Shown here piece by piece: positions 63,496 to 64,000 of a DNA stretch of 64,000 nucleotides. The first letter of the stretch is position 1. Each line of letters begins with the position of its first letter. This stretch comes from Actinomycetes bacterium (GTDB lineage: Bacteria; Actinomycetota; Acidimicrobiia; IMCC26256; PALSA-610): contig JANYBW010000099.1 in NCBI GenBank assembly GCA_025360585.1, positions 1-64,000 of the forward strand, in the 5' to 3' direction. The notes beneath the pieces were generated by a model. That model was not told the origin of the DNA and made no database searches. It worked only from the letters and a program-made list of their open reading frames with translations. The translations under genes were made by a program, and so were the position numbers.

Positions 63496-64000
63496 ATGAG
63501 TGTGATCACGAGTGCAAACGGCACGCAATGGGAAATTGTTTCGGGCCTCGAAGTGCATTGCGAGCTGGCCACGAACACGAAGATCTTTTGTTCCTGCGCC
63601 AACCGTTTTGGTGATGAGCCGAACACCAATGTGTGTCCTGTATGTCTGGGGCTCCCGGGATCGTTGCCGGTGTTGAACGAAAAAGTTGTTGAATATTCGT
63701 TGCGGGTCGGTGAAGCGTTTCACTTCACCGTGCCGGCGTCGTCGATATTTCATCGCAAGAATTACTTCTACCCAGACATGCCCAAGAATTTTCAGACCAC
63801 CCAGTACGACGAGCCGATTTGTGCGGATGGCTGGCTTGAAGTCGACGGCACCCGCATCGGAATTACCCGAGCGCATCTGGAAGAAGACACCGGGAAGTCA
63901 ACGCATATGGGTGGCGACGGTGGCCGTATTCACGGCGCATCGCATTCGTTGGTTGATTACAACCGCGCGGGCGTGCCGTTGTTGGAGATCGTGAGTGAAC
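63496..64000 (+). CDS. gatB: Asp-tRNA(Asn)/Glu-tRNA(Gln) amidotransferase subunit B (partial)
   Basis: The first 168 codons are present; the gene leaves the window. The kinase-like GatB fold begins [13 protein letters not shown], followed by the zinc-site cysteines in FCSCANRFG and CPVCLGLPG, and [15 protein letters not shown], all diagnostic. It activates Glu-tRNA(Gln) or Asp-tRNA(Asn) and receives ammonia from GatA. GGAGGG lies 7 bases before the ATG, so unlike gatC it has a conventional ribosome site and probably its own promoter downstream of the inverted hydrolase. Confidence 0.95.
   Translation, partial: MSVITSANGTQWEIVSGLEVHCELATNTKIFCSCANRFGDEPNTNVCPVCLGLPGSLPVLNEKVVEYSLRVGEAFHFTVPASSIFHRKNYFYPDMPKNFQTTQYDEPICADGWLEVDGTRIGITRAHLEEDTGKSTHMGGDGGRIHGASHSLVDYNRAGVPLLEIVSE

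Overview
The window reads as chromosomal DNA of a moderately GC-rich actinobacterium, most likely a member of the class Acidimicrobiia. This placement is inference. It rests on actinobacterial gene neighbourhoods (lipB-lipA next to the E2 gene and a leucyl aminopeptidase; cysteine desulfurase - mnmA - MetE-like - ligA - gatCAB), on two secreted wall enzymes with GYWLVASDGGVF-type repeats that I associate with this class, and on heavy use of GTG and TTG starts. I saw no rRNA, tRNA, CRISPR array, prophage or intact transposase.

Region 1 (1-17.0 kb) is a surface-glycan locus. A tightly coupled leftward operon (9199 down to 1) encodes a small coiled-coil protein, a double-domain GT4 glycosyltransferase, a possible pyruvyl-transferase-like protein, a GT2 enzyme, three more GT4 enzymes and a GDP-6-deoxy-4-keto-mannose reductase-like enzyme cut by the window edge. 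Divergent from it lie a methyltransferase-like protein and two paralogous GT4 enzymes. A further GT4, a Tat-exported amidase with a repeat domain and a Wzx-like flippase follow. Together they look like synthesis, export and wall context of a heteropolysaccharide that may contain a 6-deoxyhexose.

Region 2 (17.0-33.2 kb) carries lpd, the E2 acyltransferase and a fused lipB-lipA gene, so the lipoylated subunit and the machinery that lipoylates it are co-located. It continues with a secreted lipoprotein hydrolase, an M24 peptidase, membrane proteins, B12-dependent metH, a PQQ-repeat lipoprotein, pepA and a cupredoxin lipoprotein. It ends in a 166-bp palindromic element that resembles a MITE.

Region 3 (33.2-46.3 kb) has an L,D-transpeptidase whose repeats match those of the amidase, a rhodanese-MoeB fusion, an MBL-fold protein, an acyltransferase, a secreted protein with 19 calcium-type repeats, and a conserved actinobacterial protein behind an almost consensus promoter. 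Methylmalonyl-CoA mutase and its GTPase chaperone MeaB follow.

Region 4 (46.3-64 kb) is mostly information processing: cysteine desulfurase, mnmA, a MetE-like protein, ligA, a PASTA-domain Ser/Thr kinase, an SDR, an MFS exporter, an SCP2 protein, a His-rich lipoprotein, a ferredoxin, then gatC, gatA and the start of gatB, with a hydrolase inverted between gatA and gatB. Two window-wide signals stand out: a TAnnnT -10 element lies 6-9 bases before the start codon of at least twelve genes, suggesting leaderless mRNAs, and three perfect TTTCATGAAA palindromes recur every 30-31 bp just before gatC.
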